Assembly (NCBI GenBank): GCA_020635905.1
Contig: JACJYV010000002.1
Span: forward strand, 558,001-622,000
Length of the DNA stretch: 64,000 bases
Origin: Bacteroidia bacterium
Lineage (GTDB): Bacteria > Bacteroidota > Bacteroidia > J057 > JADKCL01
Direction of reading: 5' to 3'
Within the stretch, counting starts at the first letter, position 1. Every line of letters starts with the position of its first letter. The notes under the pieces are model-generated. The model was not told where the DNA came from. It made no database searches and saw only the letters and a program-made list of their open reading frames with translations. Both the position numbers and the translations under genes were made by a program. This document shows positions 7,457 to 16,057 of the stretch, piece by piece.

Positions 7457-9529
7457 ATGCGCAACCTCCTTTTTCTGCTCCTGTTTTCTCTCCTTTCCTT
7501 CCATTCTTCCTTCGCCCAATACGGAATTGATCCCCAAAACATCACCATCGCGCGGGACAAATGGGGCACGCCCCACATTTTTGGGAAGACGGATGCCGAA
7601 GCTGCCTACGGGCTGGCCTGGGCCAATTCTGAAGATAATTTTGCCGTGCTGCAGGAAGTGATCGTCACCGTGACTGGCGAGGCAGCCCGCTATAAAGGCA
7701 AGGAAGGCGCCATTTCTGACTTTTTTGTGCATGCGATTGGAGCCAAAGAACTGATTGAGGAAAATTATGAAACGGCCATTACCCCCGAATACAAACGCTA
7801 TCTGGAAGGGTATTGCCAGGGTTTCAACGATTACGCCAAGGCCCATCCCGATCAGGTAATTTTTCCGAAAATTTTCCCCACCCAACCCAAAGATCTGCTG
7901 TATGCTTTTGTGGTGAGCTTTGCGGCGCTTTCGGGGGTTGCTGGAGCAGTGGAGAATGCAGTCAAGGGAAAATTTGACAAAGAACCCGTGGCATTTGGGT
8001 CGAACGCATTTGCTTTTTCCCCTGCCAAAACGGAAGACGGACGCACTTACCTGTGTATCAATCCCCATTTCAGACTGGAAGGACCGTTTTCATTTTACGA
8101 AGCCCATATCGCCAGTGAGGAAGGATTGAATATCACAGGTGCCATTTTTCAGGGCGGACCTTCGATATTCATGGGCAATAATAAGGATCTGGGCTGGGGC
8201 ATGACCTGGAATTATTTTGACCGGGTGGATGTTTTTAAACTGAAAATGCATCCTAAAAAGAAAGGCTGGTATGAGCTGGATGGGCAATATCTCAAATTGC
8301 GCAAACGGCCAGTCTGGCTCAAGGTGAAGGTGGGTAAATTGGTGGTTCCCGTGCAAAAAACCACCTGGTGGAGTGAACATGGCCCGGTTTTGGAATCCAA
8401 AAACGGGGATTTTTATGCGATTCGGGCGGGCGCCTTTCAGAATATTGGAGCCGGGCAGGAATTTTACTACATGGACAAGGCCACCAATTATGATGAATTC
8501 AAAAAAGCCCTTGACCAGCAATGCATTGCCATGTTCAATATCGTGTATGCAGACCGGGAAGGCAATATTTACTACGTAAGCAACGGACTCATGCCCAATC
8601 GCAATCCGTCGTATGATTACCAGAAAGTGGTGCCCGGGCACAAATCTGACGCCATCTGGAAGAGCTGCATTTCTGTGGACAGCCTGCCCCATGTGTTCAA
8701 TCCTGACTGCGGGTATGTTTATAACACGAATAACACCGTGTACCATGCCACCTGCGAGGGGGAAAACGACGATCCCAACCGCCTGCCAAAATGGGCAGAC
8801 GAGCGCTTTATGGGCGATAATAACCGTTCCACCCGTCTGAAAGAGCAGATTGAGGAGCGGGATAAAGTTTCATTTGAGTACATGAAGGCGATCAAATTCG
8901 ACAATCGCATTTCCCGCAACACCCATTTTTTCTCCACGGTCAAACCCATGCTGGAAATCGATCCCCTCAAATATCCTGACCTGGCCGAGCAAATCGAATT
9001 TATCAAAGGTTGGGACCTGCAGGCTGATCTTGACAGCCGCGAAGCGGCTTATTATGAAGTGGCGCTCCACCACCTGTTCGACAAAAAAGGCTATGGCGAC
9101 GGCGCCTTTATCCGCGGGGTCACAGCCACGGAGGATGATTTTGTGGAATCTATCCGGTTCGCCAAAAACTGGCTCATGGAGCATCATGGCACCTGGAAAA
9201 TTCCCCTCATGACCCTTCATCGCTACGCCCACGGTGGCAAAACGTACCCCAGCTATGGCTTTCCAGACGTGCTGGCAGCCAGCTATGCCGAGCCCGACAG
9301 CGACGGCACCTTTCACATGATGTACGGCGACACCTACATTCAGTTTGTATCCTTTGGCAAAGACGGTCCCGAGCGGATTGAATCCCTGCTGCCCTACGGT
9401 CCGCAGGTAGATCAACCTCAATATGAAAATCAACTCAACATGTACAATCGCCTGGAAACCAAGCCCATGTCACTGGATAAGGAGCAGGTTTTGAAGGAAG
9501 CGAAGAAAGTGTATCATCCGGGGGAGTAG
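7457..9529 (+). CDS. penicillin acylase (S45) family amidase
   Basis: The 690-residue precursor has a signal peptide ending SSFAQ and the layout of an N-terminal-nucleophile (Ntn) hydrolase of the penicillin amidase family: an alpha chain, a spacer, and a beta chain whose new N-terminus is the serine of FGSNAF, Ser182 in this numbering. The family is made by autocatalytic cleavage before that serine and cleaves amide bonds of penicillins, acyl-homoserine lactones or other N-acyl compounds in the periplasm. ATG 7457 is chosen because it begins the signal peptide; a GTG/ATG start upstream would add MVSRSNIFV. The substrate, including whether it quenches quorum signals, cannot be told. It seems to be transcribed alone. 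Confidence 0.88.
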   Translation: MRNLLFLLLFSLLSFHSSFAQYGIDPQNITIARDKWGTPHIFGKTDAEAAYGLAWANSEDNFAVLQEVIVTVTGEAARYKGKEGAISDFFVHAIGAKELIEENYETAITPEYKRYLEGYCQGFNDYAKAHPDQVIFPKIFPTQPKDLLYAFVVSFAALSGVAGAVENAVKGKFDKEPVAFGSNAFAFSPAKTEDGRTYLCINPHFRLEGPFSFYEAHIASEEGLNITGAIFQGGPSIFMGNNKDLGWGMTWNYFDRVDVFKLKMHPKKKGWYELDGQYLKLRKRPVWLKVKVGKLVVPVQKTTWWSEHGPVLESKNGDFYAIRAGAFQNIGAGQEFYYMDKATNYDEFKKALDQQCIAMFNIVYADREGNIYYVSNGLMPNRNPSYDYQKVVPGHKSDAIWKSCISVDSLPHVFNPDCGYVYNTNNTVYHATCEGENDDPNRLPKWADERFMGDNNRSTRLKEQIEERDKVSFEYMKAIKFDNRISRNTHFFSTVKPMLEIDPLKYPDLAEQIEFIKGWDLQADLDSREAAYYEVALHHLFDKKGYGDGAFIRGVTATEDDFVESIRFAKNWLMEHHGTWKIPLMTLHRYAHGGKTYPSYGFPDVLAASYAEPDSDGTFHMMYGDTYIQFVSFGKDGPERIESLLPYGPQVDQPQYENQLNMYNRLETKPMSLDKEQVLKEAKKVYHPGE

Positions 9530-9620
9530 TCGTTGGTCGTTTTAGATATGAGATGTTAGATTTTAGATGTTGGGGATTTCAAGACTAATAACAACATCTG
9601 TTCAAATAGGATAATCCATC
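9530..9620. repeat. GATGTTAGATTTTAGATG word repeat between convergent genes
   Basis: The gap between two convergent genes contains GATATGAGATGTTAGATTTT followed by AGATGTTGGG. Similar GTTAGATG words occur after the peptidase gene at about 14057-14085. These are short low-complexity words that recur near gene 3' ends in this window, not a mobile element. Confidence 0.4.
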
Positions 9621-10331
9621 TCAATCGTGCTCTGCTTCGCAGCGGCGGAAAAATATAAACTGCTTGATCATGCGGTAGCGGCCGTCAGGTTTCCACCTGA
9701 GGGCCAGGGAGGCCACAATCTCTGTGGCTTCTGAATCCACTTCGTTGTCGATGCGCACCTCGGGCATGACCTGCCCTTTGTCGTTGCGGGCCAGATAAAT
9801 CTTGGCCCAGTGAAAATCACCCTCCTGGAATCTTTCCTGGAAAATGTCTTTCAGCAGGAGGAAAAAATCATTTTCCTCAATCAGATCCTGGCCCCAGTCT
9901 TCGGGCTGCATATTGCCCTGCAGGGGTCCTGGCAGCACATGCCAGTGGCCAGGCGTCAGCAAATCGAACGATTTGAAATCCAGTTCGGGGAAATAATAGC
10001 CTTGCAGGCCGTGGTCAAGGGCCTCGATCAGGCCCTCTTTAAAGATCATGCTGGCCTGCCAGAGCGCGTCTGTGCGGGAATGTCCAAACGAAACCAGGGT
10101 ATCAATCACACCTTCGTCGGGCAAAAAGGGATGGCTGATTTGCAAACCCAGGTGCATGCTGTAGATGCCGTTTCCCGACTCCTGTTCCTCTCTCAGCAGG
10201 GGAGTAAGGCTGAAACCCTTTTGCAACTGCACCATGCCGGGTTCCTCTGAGGGCAACGTGGCGAAACCAGATTGCTGCAACACCGTGGTCAGCACCTGGA
10301 GAAATTCGGGATCCTGATAAATATTACTCAT
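9621..10331 (-). CDS. hypothetical protein, possibly DUF6348-like
   Basis: The 236-residue protein is soluble, with no signal peptide or membrane segment. It carries the sequence GVIDTLVSFGHSRTDALWQASMIF followed later by a conserved-looking GHWHVLPGPLQG block and a C-terminal DSEATEIVASLALRW block. The mix recalls the uncharacterised DUF6348 family, but I cannot confirm this. It starts 11 bases after the DUF5686 gene on the same strand and is probably cotranscribed with it. The function is unknown. Confidence 0.7.
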   Translation of the reverse strand: MSNIYQDPEFLQVLTTVLQQSGFATLPSEEPGMVQLQKGFSLTPLLREEQESGNGIYSMHLGLQISHPFLPDEGVIDTLVSFGHSRTDALWQASMIFKEGLIEALDHGLQGYYFPELDFKSFDLLTPGHWHVLPGPLQGNMQPEDWGQDLIEENDFFLLLKDIFQERFQEGDFHWAKIYLARNDKGQVMPEVRIDNEVDSEATEIVASLALRWKPDGRYRMIKQFIFFRRCEAEHD

Positions 10332-10342
10332 TGGTCTGGATT

Positions 10343-12907
10343 TTAAATCCTGATCATCATGTGGGCACGGATGCTGAAATTATTCATTTTGCCCCAGTTT
10401 CTGTGGGTGGTACGGTCCTGAAGACCGTCATGATAGTTAAGACGCCAAAATCCGTCGATGCGGAAAATCTTGAAGATATTGGCCAGGCCTACCCCCACTT
10501 CCATGTAGGGCTCGCGGTCGGGTGCTTTGATAAACTGACCGGGAAAGCCAATGGCGGACTGCGCTGGAATGTTATTGATCTGACGGTTGGCGTCGGTCAG
10601 GGTGCCCCAGGCCGCACGGAAAGTGAGAATCTCTTTCAGCCCCAGCTTGCGCAATAAGGGAAGTTTATTCCAGACCAGGCCCTGAAGGTGATGCTCAAGC
10701 AGCACCGTGGCGTAGCGATCGGCCGTAAATTCGTAATAATTCAGCATATTGAACCCTACCTGACGCAGCACCCAGGTCTGGTTGCCGCTGAATACGTTCA
10801 GGGAAGGGTAAGGCAATTGCCCAAAAATCTGACCTGCTTCAATGTTGTATTTCAAAATGCCCAGGCGACCCAGGGTCCATTTGTTTTTCATTTTGATCCA
10901 CACTTTGTGGTAATCAAACTGGCTGCCCAGCAAGCCTTTGAATCCGTAGGCGTAGCCTGCATAAAATATGGGATATTTGGAACCCAGGTAAATCCTGTTG
11001 CCACTGCTGACGATGTAATCCTCTTTAAAAGATACCCGGATATCGGCCCCGACTTCAGCGATGGAATATTTTTTCTGATAATTTCCATTATCGTCTTCAT
11101 ACAGGAAAGGAAAGGTGGAAGTGGGTTCAAATGCCCTGGTTTTCAAGTGCAATCCACCCGAAAGACCCCGCGAAACATCTGCATTGAGTTCGAGGAGATT
11201 TTCGTCGTAATAATTCAACTGAGTGAGCGGAACCCGTCTGAAAGCCGTTTCAAACAGACTCGTGCCTTCGTCCAGAAAGTCCACAAAGCCCACCTGTTCG
11301 ACCTCATAAGTCTTCCTGGCCACGATTTCGAGCTTGGGTTTGATGCGGAGACGGTATTTGGCCTCAGCCAGATATTTGAAGCGCTGGTCGCGAAAGCCGT
11401 AGGCCAGATGTCCGCCCAGATAGAGACGCTTGCTGAAACTGGGCAAGGTGTAAATCCCGCATCTGACCCGCCAGCCTTCGGCGCGGTTGTTGCCCAGCAG
11501 ATAGTAATAAGGTCCTACCTCAAAATACTTGAATTCCTTGGTGCCGTAGGCAATCAGGAAGATCCAGTTGACATAGCGGTCAAGCAGGCCTGTGGTTTGC
11601 AGAGAATCAATCCATTTCATGCCCAGGGCCTCGCTTTGGTCGAGGGGAGAGCGGCGTGCCTGTTCCCAAAAATCCTCGGTCTGGCTGTCGGCCCCTGATT
11701 TGATTTCCAGTACTTCCTGGTCGAAAAATTCCTGGGGTTTGGGTTGATTCAGCTTATAATCGTACAAATAGGCGCTGGTGCGGCCAATCAGCCCCACTCC
11801 GTCACCTCCCTTGCGCTTGGTAATGCCGTTTTGAAAATCCACTTCCAAATCGAGCACGGTAGGCACCCAAAATCCCTCCTGTTTTTTGTATTCCTGGCGA
11901 ATGCGAAAATCCTCAATGAAGTTGATATTGGGGTCGCTGTTCATGGAAAGATCAATGCGATTGATGGCCCAGTCCTTGTTGTCGATGTACATGGTGCCCT
12001 TGAACAGGAGGCTGTAGGGCCTTTTGGGCAGAATGGAAAGCCCAAAAATGGTGTCGCGACCGTCTATTTCCGCATTGATGATCTGGAAATCGTAATCCAA
12101 GAGGGCTGATTCCGCCACAGGAGAGAGGAATTGCCGCTCCTGCAATTTCACATGATTGTCATAAATATCAATTTGTAAAACCATGGAATTGAGCAGGTTA
12201 TAGGCATTTCCCTCCTTCATTCCTGTAGCTCTGACCGCCAGAATTTCTTCTTTTTTGTGACCGGGCTTTTTGTAGTAAAACCGACTGACAGATTCTGAGA
12301 AAAAGACGGCCAGGTCAAATTTGGAGGTATCTGTGTGGGTCGAATCAAAATACACCCCAGAGATCACGTTTTTGGCGCCCTTGAGCACAAAATTATTCAG
12401 ATACTTGTCGGTGAGCTTGTCCATGGTAAGGACCAGCTTATTATAGGACTCGTATTCGAAAGCGTCGATCTTGTCCATGCGGTTGTGCTTTTTGTTTTTC
12501 ACCGCATTTTTCACAATTCTGATCGCAGGATTGACATATTTGGATGTGATCAGCACCTCGTCGAGTTGGGCGGAAATGGGTTTCATCTCCAGAATGAGCC
12601 CAATCAGGCCAGCTGTATCGACAGTGATGGTATCCAGGTAAGGGCGGTAGCCGGGCGTTTTGGCAATTAGCGAATAGGTGCCGGCCGGGGCAAAAATGGT
12701 AAATTCCCCATCCAGATTTGAATTCACGCCAAATTCTGTATTATTCAGATAGACTGAAATGAGGGGCATGCGCTCGTAGGATTCGCCGTCAACCACCGTG
12801 CCCGAAATTTTTACTTTTTGTGCGTTTGCCACGAAGCCCGCCAAAATCAGGATGGCGAAAAGGCCCCATTTGAAGGGGAAATCAGTACCGTTGTTACCAA
12901 TTTTCAT
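10343..12907 (-). CDS. outer-membrane protein with carboxypeptidase-like regulatory domain and DUF5686
   Basis: The 854-residue protein starts at ATG 12907, which puts the signal peptide (FKWGLFAILILAGFVANAQ) at the N-terminus; longer frames upstream look non-coding. Residues about 30-110 form a CarboxypepD_reg-like beta sandwich (VKISGTVVDGES... NSNLDGEFTIFAPAGTY), as found in front of TonB-dependent receptors. The remaining 700 residues match DUF5686, an outer-membrane beta-barrel-like family of Bacteroidota. There is no TonB plug. The exact role is unknown; an envelope or transport role is inferred from the domains. It is the first gene of a two-gene unit with 9621-10331. Confidence 0.85.
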   Translation of the reverse strand: MKIGNNGTDFPFKWGLFAILILAGFVANAQKVKISGTVVDGESYERMPLISVYLNNTEFGVNSNLDGEFTIFAPAGTYSLIAKTPGYRPYLDTITVDTAGLIGLILEMKPISAQLDEVLITSKYVNPAIRIVKNAVKNKKHNRMDKIDAFEYESYNKLVLTMDKLTDKYLNNFVLKGAKNVISGVYFDSTHTDTSKFDLAVFFSESVSRFYYKKPGHKKEEILAVRATGMKEGNAYNLLNSMVLQIDIYDNHVKLQERQFLSPVAESALLDYDFQIINAEIDGRDTIFGLSILPKRPYSLLFKGTMYIDNKDWAINRIDLSMNSDPNINFIEDFRIRQEYKKQEGFWVPTVLDLEVDFQNGITKRKGGDGVGLIGRTSAYLYDYKLNQPKPQEFFDQEVLEIKSGADSQTEDFWEQARRSPLDQSEALGMKWIDSLQTTGLLDRYVNWIFLIAYGTKEFKYFEVGPYYYLLGNNRAEGWRVRCGIYTLPSFSKRLYLGGHLAYGFRDQRFKYLAEAKYRLRIKPKLEIVARKTYEVEQVGFVDFLDEGTSLFETAFRRVPLTQLNYYDENLLELNADVSRGLSGGLHLKTRAFEPTSTFPFLYEDDNGNYQKKYSIAEVGADIRVSFKEDYIVSSGNRIYLGSKYPIFYAGYAYGFKGLLGSQFDYHKVWIKMKNKWTLGRLGILKYNIEAGQIFGQLPYPSLNVFSGNQTWVLRQVGFNMLNYYEFTADRYATVLLEHHLQGLVWNKLPLLRKLGLKEILTFRAAWGTLTDANRQINNIPAQSAIGFPGQFIKAPDREPYMEVGVGLANIFKIFRIDGFWRLNYHDGLQDRTTHRNWGKMNNFSIRAHMMIRI

Positions 12908-13021
12908 GTTTAGGGAGATAAAAATAAGGATTTTTCTGATGGACAGGCCTTTTTGGGAAAGATTGTGTAAAACTTGCACCTTACGGTAATCAATTATTAA
13001 TTGGTGCATGTAAGCCGACCC

Positions 13022-14056
13022 ATGAAAAAGCAGGTTCCCATTCCCCACCTTACGCCCCGCAAGCGGAAATTAAATTTGTCGTTTTCGCTTCTGCTGGCCT
13101 TGTTGGCGGGAATGCTGTTTGCGGGTTCCGTGGTGGCTCAGTTTCCACCCACCTGGCAGACGTTGGCGGGTGCCCTGGGTGGCGGATTCTTACTGGGAGG
13201 GGTTATTTATGCCTTTTTCACCCGCAAGTATCAAACCCGTGACAAGATTGAACTGGCTGATTTTCCCCAGAAATGGAGGGGCATGCTGGCCAGTCGGGTT
13301 CCTTTTTATAATGCGCTGGACCCTGCTGAAAAAATCAAATTTGAGAATGAAATTCAGGTTTTTTTGCACGAGGTGAGAATTACGGGCATCCGCACCTCCA
13401 TCGACGATGAAATCCGTCTGTTGGTCGCGTCCAGTGCGGTGATCCCCATTTTTGGTTTTCCAGAGTGGGAATATGCAGATCTGGGGGAAATTCTGATTTA
13501 TCCTGAAAATTTTGACGCAGATTTTCAAATGGGAAGTGGCAAACGGGTGCTGGGCATGGTCGGCAGTGGCGGCGCCATGGAACGGGTCATGATTTTGTCC
13601 AAACCTGCTTTGGAACACGGTTTTCAGGATGCGCGGGACAAGAAAAATGTGGCGGTGCATGAATTTGCCCATCTCATCGACAAGGCCGACGGATCGATTG
13701 ACGGGGTGCCCCGCGCCTGGCTGGATCCCGAATGGATTCGCCCCTGGGAGAAGCTCATGGAGCAAAAAATGGCGGAAATTGTGGCCGGAAATTCAGACAT
13801 CAATCCCTATGGAGCGACTGCGCCCCAGGAATTTTTTGCGGTGGTCAGCGAGTATTTTTTTGAGGCGCCGCAGATTCTGCAAGACAGGCATCCACAGTTG
13901 TATGCTCTGTTGGAAAGGATTTTTCACCAGGATACCCGTTCGCGTTATGCCCGTGCGGCGCGGGAGATGTTTCGCCCCTATGGCGCCCGGATTGGGCGCA
14001 ATGCGCCCTGCCCCTGCGGAAGCGGGAAAAAGTATAAGCAGTGTTGTTTGGGTTAG
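13022..14056 (+). CDS. M90 (MtfA-like) zinc peptidase with C-terminal SEC-C motif
   Basis: The 344-residue protein has two N-terminal hydrophobic segments (about residues 20-65) and an MtfA-like cytosolic or membrane-facing domain. The zinc-binding helix is HEFAH at residues 213-217 with further residues of the family's glutzincin-like site downstream (KADGSIDGVPRAWL). The C-terminus ends RNAPCPCGSGKKYKQCC, a SEC-C zinc-binding motif. MtfA in E. coli is a peptidase that binds the Mlc repressor; whether this one does is unknown. I chose ATG 13022 over TTG 13001 because the added residues are not hydrophobic or conserved. It is divergent from the DUF5686 gene. Confidence 0.85.
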   Translation: MKKQVPIPHLTPRKRKLNLSFSLLLALLAGMLFAGSVVAQFPPTWQTLAGALGGGFLLGGVIYAFFTRKYQTRDKIELADFPQKWRGMLASRVPFYNALDPAEKIKFENEIQVFLHEVRITGIRTSIDDEIRLLVASSAVIPIFGFPEWEYADLGEILIYPENFDADFQMGSGKRVLGMVGSGGAMERVMILSKPALEHGFQDARDKKNVAVHEFAHLIDKADGSIDGVPRAWLDPEWIRPWEKLMEQKMAEIVAGNSDINPYGATAPQEFFAVVSEYFFEAPQILQDRHPQLYALLERIFHQDTRSRYARAAREMFRPYGARIGRNAPCPCGSGKKYKQCCLG

Positions 14057-14122
14057 GTAGATGTTAGATGGGGAGATTTTAGTCCCTCAGGGCATTTTTG
14101 GCGGCAACAAATTGCCTCTAAT

Positions 14123-14152
14123 TGTAGGGCCAGGAAATTTCCTGGCCTTACA
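14123..14152. repeat. near-perfect 30-bp palindrome
   Basis: Bases 14128-14147 are a perfect 20-bp palindrome (GGCCAGGAAATTTCCTGGCC). It extends to 14123-14152 as TTGTA...TACA arms with one G-T pair. It lies in the gap after the peptidase gene and has no T-tract, so it is not a normal terminator. It resembles the short palindromic intergenic repeats common in large environmental genomes. Confidence 0.75.
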
Positions 14153-14273
14153 CGAGGATGGGCCATTCCCGCATGTCGGCTTCAATCCTCTGGATTGATT
14201 TAGATTTTAGGGAGGGGGGATGGGTGCCGATTTCCAGTAAATATTTCATTTCAAAAATCGTTAACTTAGAATC

Positions 14274-14516
14274 ATGGACATGCTAAGTCGAAAATATGCC
14301 CTGATTGAATGGTTGGTGAAGGTGGAAAATCCCGACCTTATTACCCAGGTTGAGAAAATTTATGAATCCAGCCAACCCAACGATCAGGATTGGTGGGATG
14401 ATCTGTCTGAAGATGAAAAGTTGGGCATTGCAGAAGGAATTGAAGAATTAGATCAGGGGGATAGCTTTTCGTATGAGGAGGTTAGAAAGGGAATTCGGGA
14501 GAAGTTTGGGATTTGA
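14274..14516 (+). CDS. antitoxin-like acidic small protein without an adjacent toxin
   Basis: The 80-residue product is acidic and has the layout of small Bacteroidota antitoxin-type proteins: an N-terminal LIEWLVKVENPDLITQVEKI helix, a WWDDLSEDEKLGIAEGIEELDQG core, and a short YEEVRKGIREKF tail. These are often followed by a RelE/ParE toxin, but none is present before the AAA gene at 14639. A TAACTTAG box ends four bases before the ATG. It could be an orphan or a remnant of a toxin-antitoxin pair; the antitoxin role is inferred from resemblance only. Confidence 0.65.
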   Translation: MDMLSRKYALIEWLVKVENPDLITQVEKIYESSQPNDQDWWDDLSEDEKLGIAEGIEELDQGDSFSYEEVRKGIREKFGI

Positions 14517-14591
14517 GGATGTATTCTGAATAAAAGGAATTCCCCCCAACCTAATTTTTAATCCTAACCGGAAAAAGGAACTTCCCTCTTT

Positions 14592-14623
14592 TTTGGCGAA
14601 ATTTGTGAATAGAATTACCTTTA
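14592..14623 (+). promoter_or_regulatory. Bacteroidota-type promoter of the AAA-HNH cassette
   Basis: TTTG at 14592-14595 is followed after exactly 20 bases by TACCTTTA at 14616-14623, which matches TAnnTTTG except for the last base. The ATG is 15 bases downstream of the box. Spacing and position fit a genuine promoter dedicated to the two-gene cassette. Confidence 0.6.
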
Positions 14624-14638
14624 AGGAAACGGCCGAAA

Positions 14639-16057
14639 ATGAAGATTTGCTCCATTCACATCAAAGGATTCCAACAATTTCAGGACACCTATCTGGATTT
14701 TACCGACCCCGAAACGGGTGAGCCCGCTGAGAAGATTTGCTTCATTGGCCCCAATGGGACAGGGAAGAGTACGATTTTGGAGTTGATCTCTACTATCATT
14801 CGATCAGGATCTGCCATTAAGGGCATAAAAATTCCATATTTATTGGTTGAATTCCGTCTTAAAAACAGAAAGATTATCTGCTTTTATTCTGAAAATAATC
14901 CCATGATGGGAAACTCCGTTCTTGGACTCACCCATGCCGCTTATTTTAAAGAAAATATCAAAAATGTAGCAGATTGGAAAAACAAACTTCTTGTTGAAAA
15001 AAGGCAAGGCTTTTTTCCAACCTTCCGGGACGAAATAATTCCCTTCCTTATCAAAGGGTCTGAATTGGACGAATTAAGGAACGATCTGACTTTTTCGGAG
15101 AACTCCACAGATCTTCTGATTTACTCTCCATGTGAATCGTCTAAGAATTCCCACATAGAAATCTCTGATGTCCCTGAAACCAACCTAAATCATGCTCTCG
15201 ATCTGTTTGAGCATTTTCCCTATTATCATATTGTATCGGGAGAAACAGCAAATGAATTTTGGAGATTATTGGTATTTCTGATTAAAAAAAGAGAAAAAGA
15301 TAAGTTAGACCTCCAATCCCTTTCCGAGAATCAGGACAAAACAATTGGTCAATTTGAAAAGGAGTTTGACAATGGCCATCCTAATATATTGGATGTTCTC
15401 GGCAAGATTTGGAATAAAATTCTGGCTCCTGCAAATCTGGAATTTGATATTGACGGTGCTAAAAAACCCATTCAACTTAATGATAACCTCAAGGCCTATA
15501 TTAAGGTGAAAAGCACGGGTAATGGCTTGCAATACAACCAGCTTTCAACGGGAATTCGCGACGTTATCTTTCGGATTGGACACATGAATTCCCTTTACTT
15601 CAACCGCGAAATCAAACGGGGATTTTTGCTTGTGGATGAGCCTGAGAATTATTTATTCCCAAATTTCCTTTACGGTTTAATTGATTCCTATTTGGAAATG
15701 GTACGAGACATAAATAATGAAAATAATACCCAATTATTTATGGCGACCCATAGCCCTATCATTGCTGCTCAGTTTAAGCCATACGAAAGAATTATCTTAA
15801 ACTGGGAAAGTGATGGGGTTGTAACAGCAAAAAAAGGCAAGGCTGCTGAAGGAGATGATCCAAATGACTTGCTTTTGATCGATTTTAATTTACCCCAACT
15901 TATGCAAAAAAAAGGCCAGGAAATGTGGAAAGAATACCTCAATCTTCTTAACCAACTCAGGCATACGGAGGCAAAGTCTGAAAAAATGGCGCTTGCCGCA
16001 AAAATTAACACCATTGGTCGGGCTTACAATTTTGGTGAGAATGAAGTTTCTGACTAA
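14639..16057 (+). CDS. AAA/ABC-type ATPase, first gene of an ATPase-HNH pair (Septu PtuA-like?)
   Basis: The 472-residue soluble protein belongs to the ABC/SMC-like AAA family found in defence operons. Residues 37-45 are the Walker A motif GPNGTGKST; LSTG at 302-305 looks like an ABC signature; FLLVDEPEN with Asp333-Glu334 is Walker B; and ATHSP with His371 is the switch histidine. The middle (about 80-280) is a variable insertion. The stop overlaps the next gene by 17 bases. Codon choice is richer in A and T than in neighbouring genes, suggesting acquisition by transfer. ATPase-plus-HNH pairs include the Septu anti-phage system, so a defence role is likely but unproven. Confidence 0.8.
   Translation: MKICSIHIKGFQQFQDTYLDFTDPETGEPAEKICFIGPNGTGKSTILELISTIIRSGSAIKGIKIPYLLVEFRLKNRKIICFYSENNPMMGNSVLGLTHAAYFKENIKNVADWKNKLLVEKRQGFFPTFRDEIIPFLIKGSELDELRNDLTFSENSTDLLIYSPCESSKNSHIEISDVPETNLNHALDLFEHFPYYHIVSGETANEFWRLLVFLIKKREKDKLDLQSLSENQDKTIGQFEKEFDNGHPNILDVLGKIWNKILAPANLEFDIDGAKKPIQLNDNLKAYIKVKSTGNGLQYNQLSTGIRDVIFRIGHMNSLYFNREIKRGFLLVDEPENYLFPNFLYGLIDSYLEMVRDINNENNTQLFMATHSPIIAAQFKPYERIILNWESDGVVTAKKGKAAEGDDPNDLLLIDFNLPQLMQKKGQEMWKEYLNLLNQLRHTEAKSEKMALAAKINTIGRAYNFGENEVSD

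Noticed and set aside
7457..9529. Calling the S45 enzyme an acyl-homoserine lactone acylase
   Set aside because: The substrate cannot be inferred from the visible motifs; only the family is supported.
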